Shown: one piece after another, positions 12,354 through 25,079 of the stretch
How the letters are laid out: every line of letters begins with the position of its first letter
Position numbering within the stretch: position 1 is the stretch's first letter
Origin: Athripsodes cinereus
Taxonomy: Eukaryota; Arthropoda; Insecta; Trichoptera; Leptoceridae
DNA length: 64,000 nt
Direction: 5' to 3'
Assembly: GCA_947579605.1 (NCBI GenBank)
Contig: OX388309.1
Span: 19,845,071-19,909,070, forward strand
Notes under the pieces: model-generated
What the model was told of the DNA's origin: nothing
The model's database searches: none
Seen by the model: the letters and a program-made list of their open reading frames with translations, nothing else
Made by a program: the position numbers and the translations under genes

Positions 12354-15205
12354 ATGACAATGCTCAATACAGCAAATGAAAATGATAGGAGAGAAACAAA
12401 GTTAAGGGAGAGGAAACTACAAATTGAACTCGAAAGAAGGAAACGAATCTTCAATGTGAGGAACAGGGTTATTGGGGTAAGTGAAAAATTATCAATTTCT
12501 AGTGGCTAATCAAAGTACAAAAATAATTGCTCTATCTTTTTATAACAATCTTACTTTATCTTGTTAAAGCAGAATGGAAACTGTCAGCACAAAACGCCTT
12601 TCATTCTCTTTGTTGCCTTATTTTAATACTGTTCTCTTATTGCTGAGGATAGTGACAGTTATAATTATATGAGTAATAATAATATTCTAGGCAACTTCAC
12701 GCCATTTTGTGAAAACCACTGCACAGTGTGCACACATTTTTGAATCACTATTTTTATTTCAATTTGTTTAAGATATTTTTTTATTTGAATTCAAAAATAA
12801 TTGGAATGGTAGATTCATTCACTTTGGAGTGTACTATATGCATACCTGAAAGCCTGCCAGATTTAACATGTGATACAATTTCCTACAAGATCATTTTTAA
12901 AATACTCCCATGTATTATGTTTTACAGGTAGATGTTCCTGCATTAGAAAAACAAGTGGAAGAGAATGAATTAAAGAGGAAAGAAAAACAGAGAATAGAAA
13001 AAGCATACGACACCCAACTACAGAGAGAGGGTCTCCTAGCTTATCAGCTATCTCTAAAGGAAAGTCAAGTAAGGGAAACTTAATAAAAAATACACACTCA
13101 TCATGCAATTCAGAAAGAGGCTAAATTTTTCCTCTTCTCCTAGGGCAAATATTAGTCCCACATGGTGTTGGGGTCTGCTTTTCTTGTTTGGTTTCGCCAC
13201 TTGGCTCTGTCGAGCGCATCCTCATGGAAAACATAGCAGTTCCAATATTATTATTCTTATATATTTGATTATTAAATATTTCAAAGCAATGCAGCTGGTC
13301 CAGTAGCTACTCCAAGAGTAGAATATGCCGTGATAATATAAATAGATCAAATCAATGTGAAAACTGGAACACTACTTTATTATTCGCATAACTCTATATC
13401 AAAATGATCTGTTTACAGGAAAGACGTCGGATTAACGAAGAAGTTAGAGATTACAGACAGAACTATCAAAGGAAAGAAAACAGAAGGGAATTCGATTTGA
13501 ATGATCCTAATGCATGGAAAAGAGAAATACCACCTTGTAACAGGGATGATGTTGGAATATCTTCTGCACAAAAGTATTAACTAAAGATTAATTTATATTT
13601 ATCATCATGTTATTCATAATTTAAATATTTTACATGGAGAACAATTTGTTAGATTTGCAGATGATGAGAAAAGTGTGGAGAGAACGAGGTTAATGAAGGA
13701 ACAAAGGATGGCGTGGTTACAACAACAGGTAAACATTATCGTAATATTAGAATGAAGAAAACAATAACAATGTATTGTAAAAGCATTATGCATTCACTTT
13801 GCCAGGACCAGTAAGGATTAGGAACCACATAAAATGCTTTTGTGAACTGGAAATGTTATGGTTTATCAGTAGCATGATTAAAAACATTTATATTTCGTAG
13901 AATGGAAACATATATATGTGTTTATTTATATATAGGACATTTGTAGAAGTGTTTACTCATTAGAGGGGGGCATATTGTGTCTATATAAATTATTGTCCAA
14001 AGTTTCCTAACATTGTTTTGTGAAATTGTATATGAATTGTAATAGGTAGCAGAAAGAAGAAAGTGGGAAGAAGAACAAAAAGCAGCTAACAAAGCATTTA
14101 AAGAACTGGCTGTAATGAGAGCAGACAGGGGAACTGAACTGGAAAAAATGGAAAAGATGTGTCGAAAAAGACTCGAACTAGCTACAATTCACTTCAATCA
14201 AGCACTGGTAAATACTAAAAAACAGATTTACAGATTATGCTGTGTATTTTTCTTTTTTCAAATGACTCTCAATTTTAAAGATTGTGAGCAATATGTCAAA
14301 TGCCATTTGTAATTTGTCTTCATTAATCGCAATTGTCGTCCATGCAGACACCTGAGTGGAGCGTACTTTGGGTGGACATTTTCACTTGATTACTCCATCT
14401 CATGGACCTCTTCCCAATTTTCCTTGATATATATTAGATCTACTAACTATCCTAGTTCATGGTCAATCATTTTTACAACAATGTGAATTGATTTTAATCC
14501 TTATTGTATTTTAGGCAGAAGAAAGGAAGATGCAACGGGCAATTGAACAAGAGAATGAGTTGCAGGACAATAGAGCAGAAATATATAATCACCTAACATC
14601 TGGATTGTTGTGTGAAGTACATGACATGTGTGCCAGTGCTCTGGGACCAACAAAGATTGTCAGTGGTGCATACAAGGGAATGACACCAGAAGAAAGGGCT
14701 CGAATCAGAAGAGACCAGATAGAACAAATAGCCCTCAATAAGGTATGTCAATTTACACAATATTTGATATAAGGTTCAATATGAAATAAGCAAAATGTTA
14801 TTTAGTATTTAAAAAATTGTAGGCAAAACGAGATGAAGAGAGAATACAGGAACAGAAGTGGGAAGATCTATCCAACAGTATCCTCAGAGGTGTTTATATA
14901 AAAGATGTTGAGCACCAACAAAAAGCCAGGTATGTCATTTTCAAAAGGATAGATGAGTATCAAAAAGAACACAGAATACAAAATAATTTACATATGTATA
15001 AGTAAATCTAAGCCAAAATTATTACATACGTATACGTACCAATATTTTTACTTTTGTTTCCAGAGAAACTGCAATAGACGTATTGAAAGACAATATGTCT
15101 CTCTCGACTGAACAGAACTTAAGGAAGCAATACTTCAAGAAGTTGTACGGAGAGAATCAACCAACTGATGAGTTCCACAAACAGTTTAACACAACAACAA
15201 GATAA
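12354..15205 (+). CDS. RIBC2: RIB43A-like coiled-coil protein (RIBC family), complete, 8 exons
   Basis: RIBC proteins are filament-like inner proteins of ciliary and flagellar doublet microtubules. Exons: 12354-12476, 12928-13068, 13419-13573, 13653-13728, 14046-14207, 14515-14742, 14823-14929, 15064-15205. All splice sites are GT-AG and all phases agree, giving 377 residues, the usual family length. Family hallmarks are RKLQIELERRKRIFN, GVDVPALEKQVEE, RREFDLNDPNAW, SAQKFADDEK and the charged coiled-coil QQQVAERRKWEEEQKAANK. A second in-frame ATG lies two codons downstream (12360), and either may start the protein. An AATAAA lies near 15310. The symbol is a family label: assignment to the RIBC1 or RIBC2 branch cannot be made here. 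Expression in sperm or ciliated sensory cells is expected from the family, not seen in the sequence. Confidence 0.93.
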
Positions 15206-15697
15206 AAACTATGCACCACAGCAATGTGCAAATAATATTGTTTATCAGTTTCAAAAATACCAATTCAGTCTAATGACACTACATACATTATTTGGTTTAC
15301 TTTTATATAATAAAAATTCATGAATACCAATTCATTGAGTATTGTGTAGAATATAATCTTTGTAAAATAATAATTTATACATTACATAACATAAACATGG
15401 GCAATTCATACAAATTGAGCTGGTCCTAAACTCAGATATGAATCTTGTATATACAATGCACTAAACACTAAGTGTACAATGAGGTGATTTCTTATTACCT
15501 ATTGGTCTGGTATTGTACTCGGGACCTTGTGACTCACAGAGGAGAGCATTACGTTCAAACCACACTGGCCAACCATACACAACCGCACCACTTATGATTT
15601 GGAGAAAAGAAATACTTCAGAAACATAAAAATAAAGCACTTTATTACATTCTTAATAAATAATATTAATTCAAATTTGAAAGAAGAAATAATATTTA
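15206..15697. other. 3' flank of RIBC; possible tRNA-like SINE remnant
   Basis: Contains the likely poly(A) signal of the upstream gene near 15310. Around 15500-15590 (minus) a stretch resembling tRNA-derived SINE sequence is seen, too decayed to class. Confidence 0.4.
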
Positions 15698-16518
15698 AGT
15701 CTTATTAATAAAAATCCGCTAAACCACGGTTGAACCACCGATTCCGTGATCCGCCTGTAAGCGTTTAAACCAGCGATTAAATTTTCTTTATTAATAAAAA
15801 TATTTAAACCATACCATTGACATCTATCTGTACTTTATATAAAGGATTTTATATGGCATCTCGAAAATTCGCTCTATTATGTTGGTAGCTACATATGTTA
15901 CACGACCTACTAAACAGACGAAATCAAAACAAACAAGCGGCTGTTAAAATTATCTTATTGGTTTTTTCATCTGACATTGTAATATAAAATATTATGAGGA
16001 AGGTTTGTATAATTGAAAATCAAATGTGATAATGGAATGACATTTTATTCATTTATCAAATAAATCATAATCTGACACACAATCAGTGATATGGGTAGGT
16101 AGGTATAACATAACACTGCACACAATATTATGTGTTATTAACCATTTTATTTTGTGCTTTACGATACTTTCTGTCACACGAAAAAAGTGTCTAATATCAC
16201 AAGGAAAACAACTGATTGAATTAAATTCACATTTGGATACCACTTAAGCGTATTTTTAACGCAAACCAACTCTGATAAATTGTAAAATAATTGCAAAGCG
16301 TTCCTAAATGTAAACCCGCATAAAACATCTGACGTAAAATCGAACATGGCGGGCCGATGTTCGCAGATGACGCCGACATAAACCAACACCACCTTACTTA
16401 AACCACCTCGAGAGGCGGATCAACCACTTTTAAACTAGGTTTAAGCTGATTAACATTTTTTGTCTGATTGGTGGTTCATCTCCTTCTAGAAATTTAATCT
16501 ATGTTTATTAATAAGACT
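15698..16518. mobile_element. MITE-like DNA element with terminal and subterminal inverted repeats
   Basis: The 15-base sequence AGTCTTATTAATAAA at 15698 returns inverted at 16504-16518. Inside it, GTGATCCGCCT and AACCACC blocks are mirrored at the right end (AGGCGGATCAACC, GGTGGTTC). No transposase frame is present and the superfamily is not clear. It lies between the 3' ends of RIBC and HDAC11. Confidence 0.6.
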
Positions 16519-16925
16519 GTAAAAGTTTTCAGTTAAATATTTGCTACACCTACATAATTTAATGGAATATTTGGCAACATGATAATAAATATTTGAATAA
16601 TCTATAACAAGATAACATCAATGTGACAATATATTACTGGGAAATATTTTCCTTCATTACATTTCAAATAATTCTCTTTAATTTTATGCAAACTTTAATT
16701 TAATAAATAGTAGATATTCATAGTCAATAACAATCAATATATAAACATTATTTTACAAAGTAATAAAATTTCTCTATAGAAATAACTTCTACAAGTGCAG
16801 ATTCAAAAAAGTTGTAATTGGTAAATATGTTTTTGATTAGTTGAAGTTTGTCTCCGCAAATGAATTATCAGGATCTAAATATTGAAGATATTCCTATCAA
16901 CAACAGATAGCATATAAAAAAAACT

Positions 16926-19900
16926 CTAAGCTCCTCTATTACTGATTGTTGATGAACTTTTGGGAAATTTCTTTTTAGGCAAATAACCTAACTCGTCTAA
17001 GTTGAGAATAGAATTGGCAATAATATTAGCAGTCTTTTTAAGATATCCTCCACTAGTCAGCATTACTATTGGTATATTTTTACTCCTACAAGTCCTGAAT
17101 ACTATTTCATCTCTCCTCATGATGCCCTAAAATTCATTCATAATTATGAAATACACTTCACTATATTTTTGAATAACATCTACACTATTTATAGTAGATA
17201 ACTTACCACATCAGATATTCTCAGAAGCCCTAAAGGGTCTCCAATCAGAATATCAGTTCCAGCATTATAAATCAATATATCTGGAGTAAATTCTTTTAAT
17301 GACAAAGCTAGATTTCTGTAAAAAAACAAACAATATTACTCTCTAAAATCTGACATTCATCTCACATAACAGCTGAAACAATAATTAACAAAGGTATTTC
17401 AATAATAAATACATACTTTTCCAACATAGACAGGTATTCCTCATCTTCTATACCAATTTGCAGTTCCACTTTGCGTCTGATGGCCTTTTTGGCTGGATGA
17501 TCTCTGGGATATATTGCAGAATTATACATATCCATTATGTACACATCACTCCGCCCCATGAAATCTCGCTCATAACCATTACCCTTAAATTATTTAATGC
17601 AGTAGTTAACATAGCTGTATACAATAACACAGGTGCATATATTATGTGTAAATGGCATAGGGTAGAGTGAAATAAGGTAATAACCTGATGAGCATCCAAG
17701 TCTACAATCATAGCTTTTTTCACTCCCATTCCACCATGAAGGAGGAATTGAATAATGAGGGTTATGTCTGCATAAGGACAGAATCCTCCTCCCTTATCTG
17801 CACAACAGTGATGGAATCCACCACCAATATTGATGGCCCAGCCCCACTCCATTGCTAATTTCCCAGCCAGAATACTACCACCAGTCTGAAATCTGTCACC
17901 ACCCATAACAAATTAAATACATTTTATTATAATAATAATGATGTAAGTATAATTTATTCCTCTGGTGCAGTTTTACTATATTTCCACCACTTTAAGGATG
18001 CTGGTGAAAAGGATGACTTTCATTTTGTTTTTAAAGCTAGTGGTACACTTCTGGCATTATACATTATCAGATAAGTAGCTTATTCTAAATGATATCTGCA
18101 ATGCCAAAGCTCTGTCACAAAGACATTTGTGGTTTTGTATTTGCTAATAGCTATAACATAAGATTTTGCAATATTTATTTTATTTCACAGATATCATCTA
18201 GGTACAATGTGATGTGCCCACACATGTGCTACATTACATAATATTAAAATAAAGTCATATCTGCGGCTCACCATATTTGATGTTTTCCATACTTACCGCA
18301 TAGGCTTTAAATATCCTCGCTGTACAAAATGATTTGGCACAAATATTAATGGAGGAACTTCAGCTATACATGCCACATTCACACTCCACTGTAATATGAA
18401 AGTAAAAAAATATGTACTTTACTCATACAAACATTTCGGCATGAGCGTGGTAACATTAACATAGTCATTTTCCTACTCCAAAAACAAATCAGTTCCGTGA
18501 TATGATTTTTTAGATTATTATGTAATTATTGTTTTTAAAAAATAACAATAATTACATAATAATCTAAAAAATCATATCATGTCTAGAAATTGTTATATTG
18601 TTAATGCCGAAAACATAAACAAAGAAATCAGTTCCATGCTAACACTTTTTTGACACGACTACTCAAATGGAGAACTTAAGTCACAGATTCCATTATATAT
18701 GTAAAATGTGCAGTGACACTGATGTACATAGCTTTGTTATGTTAATTCCAATGTAAACTTTAATTCTGTTGTCATCCATTCCATGATGTAACTGTAGCGC
18801 GTATCATAATTTAACATGAATGATGATAGTTAGTATTGCAAATGTCAGAAGTGTAAATAAAAAAGAGAGTGATTATTGCACACCAATGCATTATTGTTCA
18901 TAATGGTAACATTTTAAAATAAATATACATAATTCTCTTTACATAATTTCAATTTTCATAGTCATTGTATATTCCTAACGAATTTCATGTAGGTACAATT
19001 GTGTGAACCATGTTAAGCTTTTATCAAAATAGATTGATAATATCCCTCCCATTTGTTTGTGCCAAGAACTTAATTATTTTATCCAAGCAAAAGTACACAC
19101 CCACATATCTCACCAAAGAAAATTAAGATCCTCTGAGAGGAATACATGACTGAAGTTACACACTGGACATGCACGCTGCCCACGAAGCCTGCCTGTCTCT
19201 CACACTCAAAAATGTTATATATCAGAATGCAAAATAGGTGCACAACCTATTACATACAATACTGCATATAATGTGCATGTGTTATATAATTAAAGGACAT
19301 CTTCAAAATACATATCTTTGCTGTAATAAACGTGATATTTGATTTATTTTTATAAATTACATAAAAATTATATGACTAGTAAAATTTGCAGTTACATTAC
19401 TTCACATTATAAAAATAAAAGCACTTATTGTATGTTGCCATATAAACGATAACAGCACCCTACATTATTATCTACTCTTTTCAACCAGATTATAATTTGT
19501 ATTCTAAACACTACGCAGTCACAATATGAATACAGAGTGTGGACATTACAAGTGCACTTTATAATCTAAACCTAGCAGACAATTTTTGTATACCAAACCT
19601 CACACAGACATAAACTGTATTAAGCTACAATACTGTGACTGGAATATATGTGAGGATTGTTTTGTGATTAATATTTCTGTCGCCACAACTGTATTTGAAT
19701 TTATGGGCAATGCAATGTACATATTATTTACAACTGTAGGTATTGTCAATGATGTGAATATTTTGTAAAAAAAGTAACAAATATTTTAGGTACATATAGA
19801 TTGAAGTAAAAATAAAAACACATAGATAATGTAAAAAGATACCTTTAACTTATTAAGATACTTTTTAGAGTGCACCACCAGCAAATCATCATTGTCAGCT

Positions 19901-20814
19901 TCTAAAGGTCTTACGACAGAATCATTGCTTACAAAACCATTTTCTTCAAGTATCTAGAACAAAAAAGTGTGGAGCATTGTCTTAAGCCTTATCCTTTTCC
20001 AAAAGTTACTTGGTACTATGGTAGTTGAGCAACCCCACCCGTTGTCGAGTATATTTATGTTCCAAAGAAAAATAAATTTCTATGATACATATATTTTAAA
20101 GATTCTGATTTAAATTTGCAATAATCCATTAGAATATAATTTAAAATTACTAAAATATTTGTTCTGTATGATAAAAAAAAGACAAAGGATGCCTGTGAAC
20201 AGTGACTTCTCTTACATCCATGGGAATTTCAAACTAACTTCTCAAAACTTTCTTTCGCACTTCGGATGGTGAAGATTTTTAATAATTTAGTGCAAACATT
20301 TTAATTTGCAATAAAAGTGCTGGCTAAACCACAAAAACAACTCAGCCTATAGAAGAAAAAAAAACGAGTAGGTACACAAGAAAAAATATTTCCTCAAATA
20401 ACTAAAAAAAACATGAAATAAAGAAAGAAAAAAAGACCTGGCGGAATGCGTATCAGAGAATATCTTTAAAATATATATCATAAAAATTAGTTTTTCTATG
20501 GAACAAAAAAAATACTCCACAATGGGTGGCGCCGCTCAACTACCATAGTAAGAATTATTTATATAACTTCTATTGCATTCTGATATATACCTCGAATATG
20601 TGACCCCATTTAGATGCATCAAAAACATGAAGTTTTTCCAGTCCAAGAAAGGTTACATTGTATTCTTTTCTATATATTACTGGAATTTGATTTGGTGTAA
20701 TGTCAAAATATAAACTGAAAATAAAATAGCATTCGTGATATGACACTTTTATAATTATGAGATTCGACAGTAAACTGTTTTAGTGCAGTAGCCCAACTCG
20801 TCATACCTGGGCAT
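16926..20814 (-). CDS. HDAC11: Histone deacetylase 11 (class IV HDAC), complete, 8 exons
   Basis: HDAC11 is a zinc-dependent deacylase that removes acetyl and, preferentially, long-chain fatty acyl groups from lysine. Exons in transcript order: 20814-20807, 20714-20591, 19953-19843, 18388-18297, 17892-17685, 17583-17417, 17315-17207, 17126-16926. Sites are GT-AG and phases agree, giving 339 residues (human about 347). Catalytic features are intact: the His pair in GGGFHH (139-140), the zinc ligands in DLDAHQ (Asp178, His180) and NAGTD (Asp258), and the active-site Tyr in TSGGY (301). The start is the short ATG CCC AG exon at 20814, which splices in frame onto TTTATATTTTGAC; this first coding exon is only 8 bases. 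Introns carry a Tc1/mariner-type MITE (20016-20548) and a hairpin insertion (18486-18638). Confidence 0.95.
18486..18638 (+). repeat. Hairpin-core micro-insertion, copy C, with 14-base direct repeats
   Basis: Inside an HDAC11 intron. Perfect 35-base inverted arms (18499-18533 and 18544-18578) with a 10-base loop are followed at once by an ATG (18579) opening MSRNCYIVNAENINK. The unit is flanked by 14-base direct repeats with one mismatch (18486-18499 and 18625-18638), as expected for a target-site duplication. The inserted unit is about 125 bases. Confidence 0.7.
20016..20548. mobile_element. Tc1/mariner-type MITE in HDAC11 intron
   Basis: Ends are the inverted repeats CTATGGTAGTTGAGC and GCTCAACTACCATAG, each bordered by a TA dinucleotide (20014-20015, 20549-20550), the target duplication used by this superfamily. 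No transposase is encoded. Confidence 0.75.
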
Positions 20815-21296
20815 TTTCAAAATGTCATTTTACAATATACATAAAAAAATATTTTCAATTGCGATGCCATCTGTGACAAATATATATTATATTTTAATTC
20901 TAAACTTCACTTCAACGTAATATATCATTTACAACACAGCAAAGTATTAAAAAAGAAATCAAACGGATTAACGCGCAATTCTCAAATCAAAACAATATAA
21001 TATTTCAAAAGTAGTTACACAGGTTACACTGACAGCTGACAAATATATTTTATTTTGCGATGTTGGTTAAACTGAAAACTGTGTTGCTACAACAAAACAT
21101 TTGGATAATATCGAGAAAAATTAGGCACACATATACGATTTTTTATTTCTGCTGGCATAGCATATTGTATTCAGTATATGCACAGAATTGCATACTAAAT
21201 AGAAATCAACGTATATATCTCATATGGTAAAAGAGTTAATAATAATAAAAAGACGACAAAGCCAAAAAATCCCATTCCGATCCGAAGAATTTTAAA
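20815..21296. other. HDAC11 upstream region
   Basis: Expected to hold the HDAC11 promoter and 5' UTR (minus strand). It is AT-rich and no clear core promoter element was identified. Confidence 0.35.
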
Positions 21297-21589
21297 GGGG
21301 CGTTCACATTTGTTCACTGTGATCGCTCTGGATGATCCTCCAAAATGAAAAGGTGTCAACAGGCGTCTCATCAAAAGTGATCACTAGCGATGACGGATGA
21401 AAGCGATAACCACCCGACACACTGAAAAGCCATAAACAAGTTTTATCCTATTATTTTGTCCTATTTTCTGTGAAAATTATCATGCTGCTGAGAAATATAT
21501 TAATTTGTAAATTTTTAATAATTGTTATTTTTCATTTATTTCATTTCATTTACTTATTTAATATTTCTTTACGAAAATACGTCAAACTA
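21297..21589. mobile_element. Partial Harbinger-like MITE (copy P1)
   Basis: Starts GGGGCGTTCACATTTGTTCAC and continues through GATCATC-, TGATGA- and ACAAGTTTT-containing blocks shared with the copies at 23272, 23594 and 24389. It stops at GTCAAACTA, so its 3' part is missing. Confidence 0.65.
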
Positions 21590-22035
21590 AAGTCTATTCA
21601 ATGAGAAGCTGCAATTGTCCACGTGAACAATTCTGAGAACGTTTAGTACATTCAGGCAAATTTTAATAAAAGGCTGTTTCTTCTACTCCGTATTTTTTAA
21701 ATAGCTTTTAAATGACTGTACCCTTTTTAATAAGTCACTAACGATCACGCGTCTATAATTAAAAGTTTGCTTTTGAAACCTTATAAAAGGTACTTTCATT
21801 GCAATTGTGTAAATTTTCTTTCCATGTATATTGAAATTACCCTTTCTACTTTTTGTTAAAAAAATAGTTACCAACACATTCAAAATACGTTGCAAAAACG
21901 AAATGCATTATATGAAATAGCGGCGAAACGGAAAAATTACCTTAATTTTTATTGTACATTAGAGATATTTTTATGTACTTCTTTTCGAATAGATACGTCT
22001 TTTATTATTTGACAGTGAATATTAGACACTAGCCG

Positions 22036-22290
22036 TGTAACCCCATAGAGGTAATTTGGGCACAAATCAAAAATGAGGTTTCGGCGAAAAATAAATTTTT
22101 TAAACTTCTTGAGGATAAAATTTTATTCGAGAATGCGGTTCGCAATGTGACACCGGAAAATTGGAGCAATTGTTTAAAACACGTGATTGAAGTAGAAAAA
22201 ATAATGTGGATGTCAGATGGAATGATGGATGATGCTTTCGACCAATTCGTGATAAATGTTGGAAACACGTCCGATTCCTCATCTCTCTGA
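22036..22290 (+). pseudogene. Tc1/mariner-like (DDE_3) transposase C-terminal fragment
   Basis: An 84-codon open stretch with the hallmark NPIEVIWAQIK (the region just before the third catalytic acid), then VTPENWSNCLKHVIEVEKIMW and a Ser-rich end FVINVGNTSDSSSL with stop. These blocks match the C-terminus of mariner-like DDE_3 transposases. The N-terminal DNA-binding and catalytic parts are absent. Confidence 0.7.
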
Positions 22291-22299
22291 TTAATTGTT

Positions 22300-23271
22300 T
22301 CATTTTTTTTAATTTAGTTGAAATTTTTTTATGAATCATTTATGTGCTAAATTCCGACATACAGTATTCCTCAAATTTCTTTTATAAATTAAGATGCACA
22401 TAGAAATATGTCACGCACACACTTATAAAGCAAATATAATGTTATATGAAAACAGGGCCGATTTAGTCTATAAAATTTGTTATTTTTACTTTAGTTCTAT
22501 TAATTATTCTGTGTTATCACATTTATAATCTTTTTTTCGTTTTGCTATAATTATTTCTGTGTTGACACTTTGTTAAGGTGTTAAATTAATTATTCTATGT
22601 TATCGTATTAATAATGTTTTTTCGATTTGCTATAAGTTATATATTATGTCACGTTGACATGTAAAATGTTTTAATTTTATTATCTTTCTAAAATTTTGTT
22701 CCGCGTATTACTTAAATAGCATTAATTTAAGAGTCCAATCAGTTACCTGAGTCTGCCCAAAAATAAGCTTCAAAAAATTTAAAATTAAATAATCAAATCA
22801 TTTAGTAAAATATTTTTTTTATATAGGTACCTATGTATAATCATAAAATTTCGATAAACGGTCCCTCATGTTTCAGTGTGTAATAAATCTTTTTATAATT
22901 CAATAATTTTGTATAATCCAAAGGGTTGTGTATTGACACTGAAAATACATTATTTATTTATTCATTTATTCAGTAAGGATTATAATAAATTACCTATATT
23001 GAAAAAAACACACTTAAATTTTCACATATAAAAATTCTGAAGCGTTTTCGTCAAGTTATCTCGACATTATTGAGAGCACTACAATAAAGATAATCTTAAA
23101 ACAGTATGTTTTTTTTTAATATTACATATTTACAATATTTTTATTATTCACACTGGGCAATTTCTATCCAGTATCTATTCTGCGAGCGGCCCATCTGATC
23201 ACGTGAACATCACGCATTTCTAATGTTACTGTCGAGTGCATGGATAGAAAGAATGTAGTATACCCTTTAGG
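22300..23271. other. AT-rich non-coding stretch
   Basis: Short imperfect repeats of TTATTCTGTGTTATC type occur at 22505-22620. Nothing else could be supported. Confidence 0.4.
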
Positions 23272-23592
23272 GACTTTCACTGAACGACCATAAACAAGTT
23301 TTTTCTTGTTATTTGTCTTATTTTCTATGAAAATTATCATGCTATTGAGAATTATATTAATTTCTATAAATTTTTAATAAATGCTATTTTTCATTTATTT
23401 CATTTCATTTATTTAATATTTTTTTACGAAAATACGTCAAACTACATATAATATGACCGTGAGTATTGATATGGCAGTGAATGCATAGGATGAACACGTG
23501 TGAATAGACGTGTTAACTTTAGATGAACAGCTTTGACCCCGACACTTTGGATAATCATCCAAAGTACGTAAAGCAATGTGAATGCTACTTTA
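23272..23592. mobile_element. Partial Harbinger-like MITE (copy P2)
   Basis: Shares CACTGAACGACCATAAACAAG, ACGAAAATACGTCAAACTA and a terminal GTGAATGCTACTTTA with the intact copy at 24389-24850. The first ~150 bases are missing. It abuts the next copy head to tail. Confidence 0.65.
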
Positions 23593-23708
23593 ATCTTGAT
23601 GAAAGGTCTTTTCACTGAAACGACCATTAACAAGTTTTTTTCCCATTATTTGTCTTATTTTCTATTAATTTGTATTGAAGGTCAGAATCGTTAACAAAAT
23701 TATGCTAT

Positions 23709-23983
23709 AGACCATTAAAGGATGACGTCACAGAAAAATCATTGAGGGGCATCAGGCATCCCAACACAACAGACGATTACGGTGTAATATTAGGTGGAAC
23801 GCCTAAAGAATACCTAATAATAAAAAAAACTGTCAGTGTCGATTTTGTTATTATTTTGTCGTCTGACTTTCTTTTTTTTCTCTTATGGCATAACATCCTA
23901 CAAGGATGATTTGCGCAATCTGACTGTTTGCCCCCCAAGCAAAAGCAAATCCATAGACAAGACCACGTGACCTTTAATGGTCT
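23709..23983. mobile_element. Small MITE with AGACCATTAAAGG inverted repeats
   Basis: Perfect 13-base inverted ends AGACCATTAAAGG / CCTTTAATGGTCT (15 bases if flanking AT is included). No coding capacity; superfamily not assigned. Confidence 0.65.
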
Positions 23984-24092
23984 ATTATAAATCATATTAA
24001 TTTGTTTTAATTTTTAATAATTGGTATTTTTCATTTATTTATTTATTGTTTTTTTTCACTACAAACGACATAGGATGAATAAGTGTGAATGG

Positions 24093-25079
24093 CAGTGTTG
24101 CCAAATGTTCGGTATTCAACCGAACCGTTCGGTATTTTAGCACCGTGTTCGGTGTTCGGTATGACAAAAATACCAAAGTATGGGCAGTTCGGTATTTTTT
24201 CTGATTAATTTTTCTCCCTTATAAACGACGTAAGCCCTAACTTGAAACAGATAATTAAAACTATAAAGACAGTACGTTGAAATGCTTATGTGGAAAGAGT
24301 ATTTAGCCATATGAATTATTTGTGGACGAAGAGCCGTAATAAATTAAGTGTGGACAATGGTGAAGACATTATTATGTATACGATGTAAAGTAGCATTCAC
24401 TTTGGATGATCATCCAGAGTGTCAGGGTCAAACCTGTTCATCGAAAGTGAACACATCTGTTCACACTTGTTCATCCTATACTTTCCCTGCCATGTCAACA
24501 CTCTCAGTCGTGTTGTATGTAGTTTAACATATTTTCGTACAAAAATAATTAAACAAATTCAAAAATGAAAAATAACACATAAAATAAATTAATTTAGCTC
24601 TCGACTGCATAATAATTTTGTACATGATTCTGACATTCAATACAAATTCATAGAGAATAAAACAAATAATAAGATAAAACTTGTTTATGGTCATTTCAGT
24701 GAAAGGACCTTTCATCAAAATTATGACGAGTGGTAATCTCTTTCCTCCGTCATCGCAAGTGATCACTATTGATGAAACGCCCGTTCACACCTATTCATCT
24801 TGGAGGATCATCCGAGTGATCACTGAAAGTGAACAAATGTGAACGACCCTTAATATCAGTTTGACATGTTGCGAAATGCATGGGGCAGTTAAAGCAAATA
24901 AGACATTGCTGGAAGTGTGTATTAGTGAGAAAAAATATTATGTTTATAATTTAGGGTAGCTAGTTGCTCTTGTGCAATGGCACTTTGTATTTTAAAGTCG
25001 TAATTTATAGATCAAGGATTAAAACTTTTTTTGCTCAATGTTCGGTATTTTTTTTTTTTGAAAAGACCTGGCAGCCCTG
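24093..25079 (+). mobile_element. hAT element carrying a transposase C-terminal relic (copy 1)
   Basis: Ends CAGTGTTGCC and GGCAGCCCTG, with 8-bp target duplications differing at one base (GTGAATGG 24085-24092, GTGAATAG 25080-25087). The plus strand still shows a hAT dimerisation-domain relic (VFSHMNYLW..SRNKLSVD) and CREMHGAVKANKTLLEVCIS. A sister copy lies at 61879-62649. It is interrupted by a MITE at 24389-24850. Confidence 0.85.
24389..24850. mobile_element. Harbinger-like MITE nested in hAT copy 1
   Basis: A 462-bp unit from AGTAGCATTCAC to GAACGACCCT with imperfect inverted ends, flanked by TAA on both sides (24386-24388, 24851-24853). The sister hAT at 61879-62649 keeps the empty site with a single TAA at the matching place, so a 3-bp TAA duplication is directly shown. 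That length and motif fit PIF/Harbinger. Confidence 0.85.
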
